DNA from: Acidobacteriota bacterium
Lineage (GTDB): Bacteria > Acidobacteriota > UBA4820 > DSQY01
DNA: 64,000 bases
Assembly: GCA_021787565.1 (NCBI GenBank)
Contig: JAJYLT010000005.1
Location: 1-64,000, forward strand
Direction of reading: 5' to 3'
The position numbers and the translations under genes are program-made. Position 1 is the first letter of the stretch. Every line of letters starts with the position of its first letter. Of the stretch, positions 26,692 to 35,029 are shown piece by piece. A model generated the notes under the pieces. The model was not told the origin of the DNA. It worked only from the letters and a program-made list of their open reading frames with translations, and did no database searches.

Positions 26692-26895
26692 CGGCCGCTC
26701 AGCGAGCGGCCGCTACGGGTGAATGATTGCGTTCGAAGGGCCGCGACCGGGCGATCGCTCCCTCATCCATCCTCCATCATCCATCATCTTCCTATCCCCT
26801 GTCCCCCGCACGAAAAAGGGGGCCCGAAGGCCCCCTCGCGTCTCGGCTCATCAGACTTGGGGCGGCCTGGGTCGCGATCGGGCGATCGCTCCCAC
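26692..26895. repeat. REP-like palindromes and a heptamer patch
   Basis: A CGGCCGCT...AGCGGCCG hairpin at 26692-26712, ATCATCC heptamers near 26762-26790, and a GTGGGAGCGATCGCC-type palindrome at 26871-26895 related to those at 46557, 56607 and 60065. Confidence 0.65.
26813..26835 (-). terminator. UUCG-loop intrinsic terminator
   Basis: Minus strand GGGGGCC-UUCG-GGCCCCC followed by five U. Same design as the five copies at 13.6-21.3 kb but a different stem sequence. Serves the Kelch gene. Confidence 0.9.
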
Positions 26896-26912
26896 ACCGG
26901 CGCCCCGATGAC

Positions 26913-29363
26913 CTACCAGGAGAAGGTGTAGGTCGCGCTCCCTCCGTCGGTGTTCTTGAAGGTGAAGACGGTGGGCGTGCCCTTGGGAACCTTGGTTTTC
27001 AGGGTCTTGCCGCCCTTGATGACGAGTTTGGTGGTGCTCTTGTAAGCCACGCTGGCCCAGGGCGCCGCGTCGCCCCCGATGAAGACCTGGATGCCGCTCT
27101 GGAAGTTGCTCCCGATCACGATGAAGCGGAAGGGGCTGCCGGCCTTCTTCATGGAGGTGATCACGGGCGGATTGACCACCGGCGCCGTCACGGTGATAGA
27201 GATGGTCTTGCTGGCCGTGGCGCCGGCCGAATCGCTGACCGTGAAGAGCACGGCGTAGGTGCCGCCGGTGGCGAAGGTGTGGCTGGCCGAGGCCGTGGTG
27301 CCGTGCGCCGAGCCGTCGTCGAAGTCCCAGTCGTAGGTGTAGGGCGTCGTGCCGCCCGAGGCGCTCCCCGTGAAGGCCACCGCCAGCGGCGCCGTCCCCG
27401 AGGTCTTGTCCGCCGAAGCCGTCGCCGAGAGGGGCGCGCTCACGCCCGAGATGGTGCCGATGTTGAGCCGGTCCGCCGGGTAGTCGGGGTCGAGGCCGTC
27501 AAAGACGTAGAGGGTGCCGTCCGTCGCCACCATGTTGTGGTTCAGGCGGTTGAAGAGGCCCTCCACGGTGGTCCAGGTGTTGGCCGAGGCGTCGTAGACC
27601 TGGATGTCCTTGACGATACCCACGGCCGACTGGCTGCCCCAGGTCTGCCAATAGTAGCCGCCGCCCACGAAGAGATAGTTGCCGTAAGCGGCGCCCGCCG
27701 CGTAGACGGAGGCCATGGGCATGGCCGCCTTGGAGGTGTCGTAGGAGTCGGCCGCCGGGTCGTACACGAGAGTCTGCCTGTTGAATCCCGTGGACTTGGA
27801 GATGTCCCCGATGGCGCCGCCGAAGAGGTAGATCTTGCCGCTGAAGGGCAGGGCCACCATTCCGCGCATGGGCTTGGGCAGGGACTTCTTGGTGCTCCAG
27901 GTGTTGGAGGCCAGGTCCAGCACGTCGAGGGTCGCCACCAGCTTGCTGCTGCTCCAGTTGGTGTCTCCGCCGAAGACGTACAGCTTGCCGTCGAGCACGC
28001 AGCCGGCCGCCAGGAATCGCGCCGTGGGGTCGGGGGCCAGGGCGGTCCAGGTGTCCGTGGCCGGGTCGTAGAGGGCCGTGGCGCCGGTGGGCGTCTGGCT
28101 GCCGGTCACGCCGCCGGAGACCACGAGCTGGCCGTTGTAGACGCCGCCCACACAGTAGTACTGGGGCGTTGGGTCCGCGCTCTGGGAGGTGCTCCAGGTG
28201 TTGCTGGCGATGTCGTAGAGATCCACCTTGCCGTCGATAGCCTGGCTGGCGCCGTGCGCCGCCACGATCTTCCCGCCGATCTCCCCGGCCACGCCGCCGA
28301 ACCAGCCGTAGCCCGGCACCACCGCGTTGGGCTGGTAATAGGTGTCCGCGGTCGGATCGTAGACCTCGACGAGTCCCATGAGTTCATCGGCAAAATAGCT
28401 GGAGCGGTTGCCGCCCAGGATATAAATCAGGCCGCCGGACTCGGCCACGAAGGTCTCGCTGCGGGCCAGGGGGTTGGGCATGGTGTTGACCTGGCGGAAG
28501 GCACCCGAGGCCGTGTCCAGAGCCTGGCACACGGCGGAAGGAACCTGGAACCCGATGGTCGTGTCGTAGTACTCGCCTCCGAAGAGGTAGATGCGGCCGG
28601 AATTGGCGTCCGCTACGACGTGAGCGAAATCCACTGCCTGGTACATGGGGATGGAGCTGGAGGCCCAGCTATTGGCGACCGGGTCGTAGACGAGCGCGGC
28701 GCCAAACACATCGGCGGGGACATTTACCGTTCGGAAGTCGCCGCCGATCCAATAGATCTTGCTGCCCACCGTGACCGCCGCGCCGTAGGCCAGCGCCTGG
28801 GGCATGGCGGCGCCGGTGCTCCAGCTATCGCTGCTCGGGTCGTAAATGCTGACCGCAGTCTGGTAGGCCGTGGTGTTGCCGCCGAACACGTAGATCTTGC
28901 CGTTGTAGGCCGCCGCGGCATGGCCGCGAATCGGCGCGGGCATTTTGGTCTTGGTCGTCCACGTATCGGTGGCAGGGTCATACATCTCGTTGGCATCGAC
29001 GGGGCCGGCATTTGCAACCCCCGTCGTCCGGCCGCCCATGACATAGATTTTTCCGCCTACCTCGACGGCCGTGGAGAGGTAGCGGACCGTGGGCATGGAG
29101 GCGCCGGTGCTCCACGTGTCGGTCGCGGTATCGTAGATCTGGACTGCTCCGGTCATGACCTGGGTGCCATGGCTGTCCCGGTCCGTCCCGCCGAAGATGT
29201 AGATCTTGCCATTGACGCTGGCCTCCGAGCCCCAGAAGACCGGCGTGGGCATGAGGCTCTTCATCCCCTGCCACTGAATGGACACCGCCGCCAGCGCCGA
29301 AACCCCCACGAGCACCAGCGTCGCCGCGACGAGTAGACGTAGAATCCCGTTCGGCCTCTTCAT
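26913..29363 (-). CDS. Secreted Kelch-repeat protein with PKD and shared C-terminal module
   Basis: Exported protein of 816 residues. ATG 29363 has AGGAGG seven bases upstream and opens a signal peptide (about 1-25). Residues 30 to about 640 hold Kelch blades with repeated G-G-K-I-Y-x-x-G-G and Y-D-P-A-T-D-T-W, enough for two six-bladed propellers. A PKD domain (Y-D-W-D-F-D-D-G) lies near 690. The final 84 residues are the module shared with three other genes; here the last residue is Trp instead of Arg. Probably surface-bound glycan or protein binding. It is the most upstream gene of the secreted-protein run. Confidence 0.85.
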   Translation of the reverse strand: MKRPNGILRLLVAATLVLVGVSALAAVSIQWQGMKSLMPTPVFWGSEASVNGKIYIFGGTDRDSHGTQVMTGAVQIYDTATDTWSTGASMPTVRYLSTAVEVGGKIYVMGGRTTGVANAGPVDANEMYDPATDTWTTKTKMPAPIRGHAAAAYNGKIYVFGGNTTAYQTAVSIYDPSSDSWSTGAAMPQALAYGAAVTVGSKIYWIGGDFRTVNVPADVFGAALVYDPVANSWASSSIPMYQAVDFAHVVADANSGRIYLFGGEYYDTTIGFQVPSAVCQALDTASGAFRQVNTMPNPLARSETFVAESGGLIYILGGNRSSYFADELMGLVEVYDPTADTYYQPNAVVPGYGWFGGVAGEIGGKIVAAHGASQAIDGKVDLYDIASNTWSTSQSADPTPQYYCVGGVYNGQLVVSGGVTGSQTPTGATALYDPATDTWTALAPDPTARFLAAGCVLDGKLYVFGGDTNWSSSKLVATLDVLDLASNTWSTKKSLPKPMRGMVALPFSGKIYLFGGAIGDISKSTGFNRQTLVYDPAADSYDTSKAAMPMASVYAAGAAYGNYLFVGGGYYWQTWGSQSAVGIVKDIQVYDASANTWTTVEGLFNRLNHNMVATDGTLYVFDGLDPDYPADRLNIGTISGVSAPLSATASADKTSGTAPLAVAFTGSASGGTTPYTYDWDFDDGSAHGTTASASHTFATGGTYAVLFTVSDSAGATASKTISITVTAPVVNPPVITSMKKAGSPFRFIVIGSNFQSGIQVFIGGDAAPWASVAYKSTTKLVIKGGKTLKTKVPKGTPTVFTFKNTDGGSATYTFSW

Positions 29364-29408
29364 CGGTATTCCTCCTGTGAAAGAATCGCTCCCCTGTGGA
29401 CGCTGGCG

Positions 29409-29417
29409 AGTATAGCA
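29409..29417 (-). promoter_or_regulatory. Extended -10 TGCTATACT
   Basis: Same extended -10 as at 13176-13184. A TTGTCA 19 bases further upstream is a weak -35. Gives a leader of about 40 bases to the Kelch gene. Confidence 0.5.
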
Positions 29418-29452
29418 CACGGCCGCGCACCCATGACAAGCGGGCCGGCCCA

Positions 29453-29576
29453 CCCAAATTCCGCGATGGCGGCTCAACGCCTGCGTAGGAGCGGCGCCTC
29501 GCCGCGAACCGGGTGACCCTGCGACCAGGATGCGGCGTCCGCGTACGGCCCGTCGCGCCGGGGGCGGCGCTCCTAC
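29453..29576. mobile_element. REP/BIME-like element, copy 3 (inverted, truncated)
   Basis: Reverse complement of the elements at 8905 and 32794 from the TTGGG end to the GTAGGAGCG core; about 25 bases of the other end are replaced by unrelated sequence. Confidence 0.75.
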
Positions 29577-29619
29577 AAGGGGAACACGGAACGGAGTGTC
29601 CCGCGTTCGCTGCCCCGCC

Positions 29620-30939
29620 TCAATACACCGGGTCGGGGTCCTCGGGGCCGCGCCAGACGCCGGCCTCGTCCCTCCGCCAGAAATCGGCGGGGCAGGAGGA
29701 GCGCTCCACGAGCTCGCGCAGGGGGGCGAGCCAGCAGGGGTTTTCGCCGAAGGCGACCAGCCCCTCGGCGGCGAGCGCTATGAGACGGCGCAGGACCGCC
29801 TCGGCGGGCGGACCCACGGGCGGCTTCCACCGGGGGCCGTATCGGGCGGCCCCCAGCAGCGCGTCCCGCAGGAGGGCCGCGGTGTAGGCCGGCCGGAACG
29901 CGTTCCACTCGGCGAGCGGCCCCTCCAGCGCCAGCAGGCCCTTGAAGAGGGCCGCCACGCCCATGGCCATCGGCAACGGCAGGGAGTCCAGGGTGCGGAT
30001 CTCCAGGTACCCGCGCGGACGGACCTCGGGGAAGAGGGTCGTGAGGTGGAGGCTCCAGTCCTCCAGCGTCACGGGCCCGAGCTCGCCCGGACTTCTCAGG
30101 AGCCGCCGGAAGGTGCGCTCCTCGACGGGCACGTAAGAGCCATCGCGCATGAGGAAGAGAACGGGCCGGTCCAGGGCGTGGCGGACGAGCTCCGCGTAAC
30201 CGAGGCGCTCCGAGAAGAGGAAGCCAGGCACGCCGCACCGGCGGGGATCGGTGCCGCGCCAGATCCAGGGCCGCTGCGTCAGCCACCGGCTCCGCCGCCC
30301 GTCGGCCACGGGGGCGTTGGCGGTGAAGGCCACGAGGTAGGGCAGCGCAGGGAGAACGGCGCGCACCTTGGCGGCCATGTCGGCCTCGTCTTCGTAATCG
30401 AGGGCCACCTGGGTGGCGGCGGTGAGCTTCATCATGCGGCGGCCCCGCGGACCCGCGGTTTCGAGGTGCTTCCTCAGGAGGCTGTAGCGCGTCTTGGGCA
30501 CGTCGGGAAGGTCCTCGGGGCCGTTGTGCGGCGCGGCCCCCCACGGGACGAGCCGGAAGCCTCGCCGCCGGGCCTCGCCGTCCACCTCCTTGAGCACCCT
30601 GGCCAGGAAGCGGTGGACCGTCTCCAGGCTGTCCACGGGAGGCGAGGCGATTTCCACCTGGCCCCCAGGCTCCAGGGCCACCATGCCTCCGCCCCTCAGT
30701 CTCACGGCCGTCACGTGGCCGTTCTCCCGGACCGCCTCGTGCTGCGGCGAGAGGGCGGCCAGCAGCGACTCCACCCCCCGCTCGCCCGCGTAAGGCACGA
30801 GACGGCTGGAGGGCTCCACCGGGAGCTGCTCCCATTCGATCCCGAGCCGGCCCTTCACGGGCTCCTTCGGCTGGAAGGCAGCGGCGAGCTGCGAGAGCGA
30901 TTCGATGGGGGTCCTGTCGCCCGGCCGGTCGGTGCTCAT
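29620..30939 (-). CDS. Glutamate-cysteine ligase family 2 (GCS2) protein
   Basis: ATP-dependent ligase, probably joining glutamate and cysteine for glutathione, ergothioneine or a related thiol. The 439 residues include G-I-E-W-E near 33-37 (the acidic metal-binding strand), G-G-Q-V-E-I-A-S-P-P near 92-101, a histidine-lacking G-R-R-M-M-K-L-T-A-A-T-Q-V region, and a late G-Y-L-E-I-R-T-L-D-S-L-P. These are the hallmarks of the plant/EgtA-type GCS2 family. No glutathione synthetase lies beside it. No Shine-Dalgarno sequence precedes the ATG; the upstream DNA is heptamer repeat, so initiation may be unusual or the true start internal. Confidence 0.85.
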   Translation of the reverse strand: MSTDRPGDRTPIESLSQLAAAFQPKEPVKGRLGIEWEQLPVEPSSRLVPYAGERGVESLLAALSPQHEAVRENGHVTAVRLRGGGMVALEPGGQVEIASPPVDSLETVHRFLARVLKEVDGEARRRGFRLVPWGAAPHNGPEDLPDVPKTRYSLLRKHLETAGPRGRRMMKLTAATQVALDYEDEADMAAKVRAVLPALPYLVAFTANAPVADGRRSRWLTQRPWIWRGTDPRRCGVPGFLFSERLGYAELVRHALDRPVLFLMRDGSYVPVEERTFRRLLRSPGELGPVTLEDWSLHLTTLFPEVRPRGYLEIRTLDSLPLPMAMGVAALFKGLLALEGPLAEWNAFRPAYTAALLRDALLGAARYGPRWKPPVGPPAEAVLRRLIALAAEGLVAFGENPCWLAPLRELVERSSCPADFWRRDEAGVWRGPEDPDPVY

Positions 30940-30942
30940 GGG

Positions 30943-31131
30943 GGAGTGAGGAGTGAGGAGTGAGGAGTGAGGAGGGAGAAGCGATTGAGCGAACAGCGAT
31001 GAAGCGAGAAGCGATTAAGCGAGAGGCGAGAAGTAGGACGCAAGGAGGCCATCTTTATCCTAGTCACCTAGTCCCCTAGTCCCCTAGTCCCCTAGTCACC
31101 TAGTCCCCTAGTCACCTAGTCACCTAGTCCC
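30943..31131. repeat. Heptamer and octamer tandem repeats
   Basis: GAGGAGT-type heptamers at 30943-30985, GCGA-rich degenerate repeats to 31033, and CCTAGTCC octamers at 31058-31131. The octamer supplies the last codon and TAG stop of the MinD-like fusion gene. Confidence 0.85.
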
Positions 31132-32731
31132 CGTGCTGCTGCTTCCAGCCCTGGTAGCGTTCCAGGTAGTCCGCCAGGACCCTCTCGGGGTCCAGGTGGA
31201 GGTACTGGGCGACCTGCTTCACGAAGCCCTTCAGGTAGATGAGGCCCGGGAGCACGTCGAACCGCTCGGCCTCGATGGACTCCAGGTACCAGGCGCGGAT
31301 GTTGGTCTCCTCCACGATCTCCGCGAGCGAGATGCCCTGCGCCTCCCGGATCTTGCGGAGCCCGGGGCCGTCGAAGATCTTCACCTCCTGGAGGACCGCC
31401 TCCAGGCTTTTCTGGACGCGCAGACTGCCGGTGTCTTCCGTGGGCGTCCCGCCCTGCGGGGCGGGGGCGGCCGGGTGGGCCCCTTCCGCCGCGGGCTCCC
31501 GGTACTCCGCGACGCGCTGCTCGGCGCTCATCTGCCCCGAGGTGATGAGCTCCTCGTCATACTTCTGGCGAAGGCTCGTCGTGATGAGGGTCTTGTAGGC
31601 GTCGTCGATCATCTCGCGGATGGCCTCCCGCTCCTCCTTGGTATAGAGGCTCAGGGTCAGCGGCGAGGTCTCCTGGTAGGGTTCCATGACCTTCGCGTAG
31701 GCGGACTGGATCTCCTTGGTCGTGGCATTATAGGGGGCCTCGAGGAGCTGGTAGGCATTCATCTCGCTGAGCGGCAGCGGCGTCAGGTGCCCCTCCTCGG
31801 GACGGGGCTCCTTCTCCTCCCGCAGGAGCGCGTTGGCCAGCTTCTCCACGGAGAGGCTGTAGGGGCACATGGGGAAGGCCTTGGCGATGGGTTCGAGGTT
31901 CCGCTGGGCCTGAGCCGCCTGGGGGTCCCACTCCAGGCCGCCGAGAAAACGGAAGGGGCAGAGGAAGTAGCGGCGCAGCAGGCTCTCCAGTTGGGCGCCG
32001 AGGCGCGTATCCTTGTCCGACGTGAGGCCCGCCTGGGCGAAGGAGAACCGGCGGGAGCGGATGGCCCGCTCCACGGCGGCCAGGTCCTCGTCCCGCGTTT
32101 CGGGCAGGTCCCAGAAGCCCGCCAGCGGAGAGCTGGCGTTGATCGACGAGGCCAGCGCCTGGTAGCGCTTCTTGTTCAGGCTCTCCATGAGGAGCCGCCG
32201 GAGCACCGCCCGGAGGAACCGGTAGAAGGGCTCCACGCCCACGGGCGCGGCCTGGACCACCACGACCGGCAGGTGGCCCGCCAGGAAAAAATCCAGGGCG
32301 TCCAGCCCGCTGCCCGCGCCGGCATCCACGATGACGTAGTCGTACGGGAGGCTCGGGAGGCTGCTGAGGACCTTCTGCTTGGTGAGGTAGGCCATGTTGG
32401 CCACTTCGGGCAGATCGGGGCAGCCGGCGAGCAGGGAGAGGTTGTTGACCGAGGTGGGCACCACGGCGTCCCTCACCTCCGCGGCCTCCCTGAGGACCAG
32501 GCTGCCCAGGTGCCGCTCGGGCTTGAGAACGCCGAGGGCCAGGTGGCAGCCGGCCTCGGTCAGGGCCAGGTCCGCCAGCAGGACGGTCTTGCCCTTCTTC
32601 GCCAGGTGGATGCCCAGGTTGGCGGCCAGCAGCGTGGTTCCCACGCCCCCGGTGGCGGAGGCGAAGGAGAGAATCCTCGGGCACGCTTCGCCTGCCGCGC
32701 CGAAGAGGTTCGAGGGGGATTCCGAAGCCAT
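31124..32731 (-). CDS. MinD/ParA-like ATPase + J-like + RodZ-type HTH fusion
   Basis: Cytoplasmic three-part protein of 535 residues. Part 1 (about 18-300) is a MinD/ParA/FlhG-type P-loop ATPase: A-T-G-G-V-G-T-T at 26-33, a later D-Y-V-I-V-D-A-G. The loop lacks the usual Lys pair (K-G-G-x-G-K), so ATP use may be altered. Part 2 (about 325-400) resembles a J domain in its helices (Y-Q-L-L, E-I-Q-S-A-Y, D-D-A-Y-K-T-L, R-Q-K-Y-D-E-E-L) but has no H-P-D. Part 3 (about 455-525) is a RodZ-like helix-turn-helix (L-R-K-I-R-E-A-Q-G-I-S-L-A-E-I). A TAGGAG site precedes ATG 32731. Likely involved in cell polarity, shape or localisation; role unproven. Confidence 0.75.
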   Translation of the reverse strand: MASESPSNLFGAAGEACPRILSFASATGGVGTTLLAANLGIHLAKKGKTVLLADLALTEAGCHLALGVLKPERHLGSLVLREAAEVRDAVVPTSVNNLSLLAGCPDLPEVANMAYLTKQKVLSSLPSLPYDYVIVDAGAGSGLDALDFFLAGHLPVVVVQAAPVGVEPFYRFLRAVLRRLLMESLNKKRYQALASSINASSPLAGFWDLPETRDEDLAAVERAIRSRRFSFAQAGLTSDKDTRLGAQLESLLRRYFLCPFRFLGGLEWDPQAAQAQRNLEPIAKAFPMCPYSLSVEKLANALLREEKEPRPEEGHLTPLPLSEMNAYQLLEAPYNATTKEIQSAYAKVMEPYQETSPLTLSLYTKEEREAIREMIDDAYKTLITTSLRQKYDEELITSGQMSAEQRVAEYREPAAEGAHPAAPAPQGGTPTEDTGSLRVQKSLEAVLQEVKIFDGPGLRKIREAQGISLAEIVEETNIRAWYLESIEAERFDVLPGLIYLKGFVKQVAQYLHLDPERVLADYLERYQGWKQQHGD

Positions 32732-32750
32732 CGTGAACTCCTAGCTGCCA

Positions 32751-32780
32751 ATAATACCCCAGCAGGCGCCGTCCTGGCAA
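32751..32780 (-). promoter_or_regulatory. Promoter TTGCCA-18-TATTAT
   Basis: Minus strand, -35 at 32775-32780 and -10 at 32751-32756, about 20 bases upstream of the MinD-like fusion gene. Confidence 0.55.
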
Positions 32781-32793
32781 ACGGGGGAAGGTG

Positions 32794-32944
32794 CCCAAAT
32801 TCCGCGATGGAATTGCACTCGTAGGAGCGCCGCCCCCGGCGCGACGGACCGTACGCGGGCACCGCATCCTGGTCGCAGGGTCACCCGGTTCGCGGCGAGG
32901 CGCCGCTCCTACGCAGGCGTTGAGCCGCTATCGCGGAATTGGGG
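32794..32944. mobile_element. REP/BIME-like element, copy 2 (complete)
   Basis: 151 bp, differing from the copy at 8905-9055 at only a few positions. Lies between the fusion gene promoter and the tRNA. The rest of 32732-33038 has no gene. Confidence 0.8.
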
Positions 32945-33038
32945 AGGTGGAAGACGCAAGAGGGGAATCGCCACACAGAGGAACAGTCCCCTGTCCTCTT
33001 GCGCCGCGCCGCCCCTTCATCTATAGTGATCCCCTGGC

Positions 33039-33115
33039 GCGCCCGTGGCTCAATTGGATAGAGCATCGGCCTACGGAGCCGGAGGTTACAGGTTCGAGTC
33101 CTGTCGGGCGCACCA
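33039..33115 (+). tRNA. tRNA-Arg(ACG)
   Basis: Complete cloverleaf of 77 bases with encoded CCA. Acceptor GCGCCCG pairs with CGGGCGC, D-stem GCTC/GAGC, anticodon stem TCGGC/GCCGG (one wobble pair) with loop CTACGGA giving anticodon ACG, T-arm with GGTTCGAGTCC. It is the insertion site of the genomic island: its 3' 46 bases plus one more are repeated at 44450-44496. Confidence 0.95.
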
Positions 33116-33116
33116 C
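33070..33116 (+). other. attL: 47-bp direct repeat inside tRNA-Arg
   Basis: From the C before CTACGGAGCC to CACCAC. Identical to 44450-44496. Left border of an 11.4-kb island. Confidence 0.85.
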
Positions 33117-33185
33117 TTCAAACCCTTACCCATCAAGAGTTTGGACCATCTGAGCGGCGCCCTTCTCCGTCCCCTCGCAGGAGGG

Positions 33186-33270
33186 ATTGCAACTTTCTTG
33201 CAACTTCCAAACGAAAGAATCCCTATTTCCCCAAGAAGTCCGCTAAAGAGGCCCGGCTCGATTCGTCCTT
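33186..33270 (+). repeat. Island border repeat, left copy
   Basis: Starts ATTGCAACTTTCTTGCAACT (two TTGCAACT direct repeats), then AACGAAAG and AAAGAGGCCCGGCTCG. Related copies at 36466-36541 and 44299-44383. About 70 bases inside attL. May be recombinase arm-type sites. Confidence 0.7.
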
Positions 33271-33348
33271 TTGCTAATCGTGAGGACCATTGAGTCCCCC
33301 TGGATCAGCCTAGAACGCCTATGGAAATGGCCTTAGAGGCCCTGTTCC

Positions 33349-33377
33349 TTGACTGATATCAGAAAAATAGCTAGATT
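33349..33377 (+). promoter_or_regulatory. AbiE promoter TTGACT-17-TAGATT with palindrome
   Basis: Exact 17-bp spacing. A perfect CTGATATCAG palindrome begins inside the -35 and is a likely operator for the AbiEi-type repressor. Confidence 0.65.
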
Positions 33378-33398
33378 ATCTGACGAAAGGGATCTCGG

Positions 33399-34004
33399 AT
33401 GAACACCATGACCCATATTCGAGAGGCAGTGGCCAGGATCCCTGAGGGGGAGCCGGTTGCGTCCTCGACCTTCCTGCAGGCCGGGACCCGGGCGGCCGTG
33501 GACCAAGCGTTCTCTCGCCTTGTTCGCGAGGGCGTCCTTTCTCGCGTGGCCCGCGGTGTCTATGTCCGGCCCAAGCGGAACCGCTTCGTGGGGGAGGTCC
33601 CTCCAGAGCCTATCCGCATTGCCGAAGCGGTGGCCAAGGCGTCCGGTACGATCGTGGAAATACACGGTGCTGAAGCCGCCCGGCGATTCGGCCTGACGAC
33701 GCAGGTCCCCGCAACACCCGTCTTCCTGACCAACGGCGCTTCGAGACGGCTGCGAGTGGGAAACCTCGTGCTGGAATTCAGGCGCACGGCCCCGCGGAAA
33801 CTCCATTTTGCGGGCCGACCCGCAGGGCAGGCACTCTCCGCCCTATGGTACCTGGGCCGAGGCGGAGTGACGTCCAAGGTGATCAAGAGCCTTCGGAGAG
33901 CTCTTCCGCCGGAAGAGTTCGAAGCCCTGCGAGGGGCTACGCAGATTATGCCATCCTGGATGGCCGAGGCCTTCCTGAAAGAGGAGGGAGGGCGTCGTGG
34001 CTGA
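33399..34004 (+). CDS. AbiEi-like antitoxin (DUF6088-type)
   Basis: Antitoxin and likely transcriptional autorepressor of an AbiE-type toxin-antitoxin system, 201 residues. The N-terminal 60 residues look like a winged helix (V-D-Q-A-F-S-R-L-V-R-E-G-V-L then R-V-A-R-G-V-Y), the pattern of AbiEi and DUF6088 proteins. The remainder holds the G-x-x-A-x-x-x-x-G-L and V-F-L-T-N-G segments typical of the C-terminal domain. It overlaps the toxin gene by eight bases. A second ATG at 33408 is possible. First gene inside the tRNA island. Confidence 0.82.
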   Translation: MNTMTHIREAVARIPEGEPVASSTFLQAGTRAAVDQAFSRLVREGVLSRVARGVYVRPKRNRFVGEVPPEPIRIAEAVAKASGTIVEIHGAEAARRFGLTTQVPATPVFLTNGASRRLRVGNLVLEFRRTAPRKLHFAGRPAGQALSALWYLGRGGVTSKVIKSLRRALPPEEFEALRGATQIMPSWMAEAFLKEEGGRRG

Positions 34005-35013
34005 ACGGTTTCTCGGGCTTTCCCCGACAGAGCGGTCAGAGATCCTGCGCGCGAAGGCCTCCGAGTTGGGGCGCCGTGCGATGGTCTTGGAGAAGGACGT
34101 CTGGGTCTGCTGGGCACTCGAGAAGCTCTTCACCATGCCAGGGATGCCCAGAATGGCCTTCAAGGGTGGAACGTCTCTCTCAAAGGTCTACCGTGCGATC
34201 CATCGGTTCTCGGAGGATGTGGACATCACCTTCGACTATCGTGATCTCCGTGAGGGTCTCGGGTACGATGGCGATCCCGAGAACATGTCGGGGGAGCGCC
34301 TGAGGAAATTCCGAGAAGCGCTCCAATCCTCCGTTGGACGCCTCCTTCGTGAGAGAGTGGCACCCCATCTCCGGCAGGCCTTGCAGGAAGAGGCGGGCGC
34401 CACCGTGCCGCCGCCCGAGGTCGATGCGTCGGGAGAAAAGGTCAGGGTCTTTTTCCCGACTGCCTTGGAGCGGGACGATTACATCAAGGAGTGGGTGCTC
34501 CTTGAGTTCGGCGGGCGCAATCTTACGGAGCCCTCCTCCCTCCATCGGATCAAGCCCGATGTCGCGGAGCGCTTGCCCCAACTGCGCTTCCCGACCGCAA
34601 AGGCGAACGTGCTCTCCCCGGAGCGCACATTCTGGGAAAAGGCCACCCTCATACACGCTGAATGCAGCCGGGGCGCTCTTCGGGCGACGGCGGATCGTCC
34701 CTCGCGACACTGGTACGACTTGGCCGCCCTGGCCGACCATGAGATCGGCCGCAAAGCGCTCGCGGATAGAAAACTCTTCGCCTCGGTCGTCAGCCACAAG
34801 AGCTGGGCCTTCAGAGATCCGAAGGCACACTACGAACGATGCCTCGCGCGGAGGTTGCGGCTGGCGCCTGAGAATGAGATCATGAAGCGCAAGCTCGACG
34901 AGGATTTCGACGCCATGGTGAGGACGAGGATGTTCTACAGGTCCCCGCCCACCTTCCCACTGATCCAGGCGCGACTGGAATCCCTGGCACAGTTCATTAA
35001 TGGACAAGATTGA
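33997..35013 (+). CDS. AbiEii/AbiGii-type nucleotidyltransferase toxin
   Basis: Toxin of the same pair, 338 residues, start GTG 33997 after a GAGGAGGGAGG site. The nucleotidyltransferase core shows F-K-G-G-T-S-L-S-K (about 54-62) and E-D-V-D-I (about 72-76) with the catalytic aspartates, then a W-x-K motif region (F-W-E-K-A-T) and a late R-H-W-Y-D-L segment common in AbiEii proteins. Members modify tRNA or other targets and cause growth arrest or phage abortion. It ends 16 bases from the convergent HEPN gene. Confidence 0.88.
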   Translation: MAERFLGLSPTERSEILRAKASELGRRAMVLEKDVWVCWALEKLFTMPGMPRMAFKGGTSLSKVYRAIHRFSEDVDITFDYRDLREGLGYDGDPENMSGERLRKFREALQSSVGRLLRERVAPHLRQALQEEAGATVPPPEVDASGEKVRVFFPTALERDDYIKEWVLLEFGGRNLTEPSSLHRIKPDVAERLPQLRFPTAKANVLSPERTFWEKATLIHAECSRGALRATADRPSRHWYDLAALADHEIGRKALADRKLFASVVSHKSWAFRDPKAHYERCLARRLRLAPENEIMKRKLDEDFDAMVRTRMFYRSPPTFPLIQARLESLAQFINGQD

Positions 35014-35029
35014 GGGATGGCAGGCGCAC

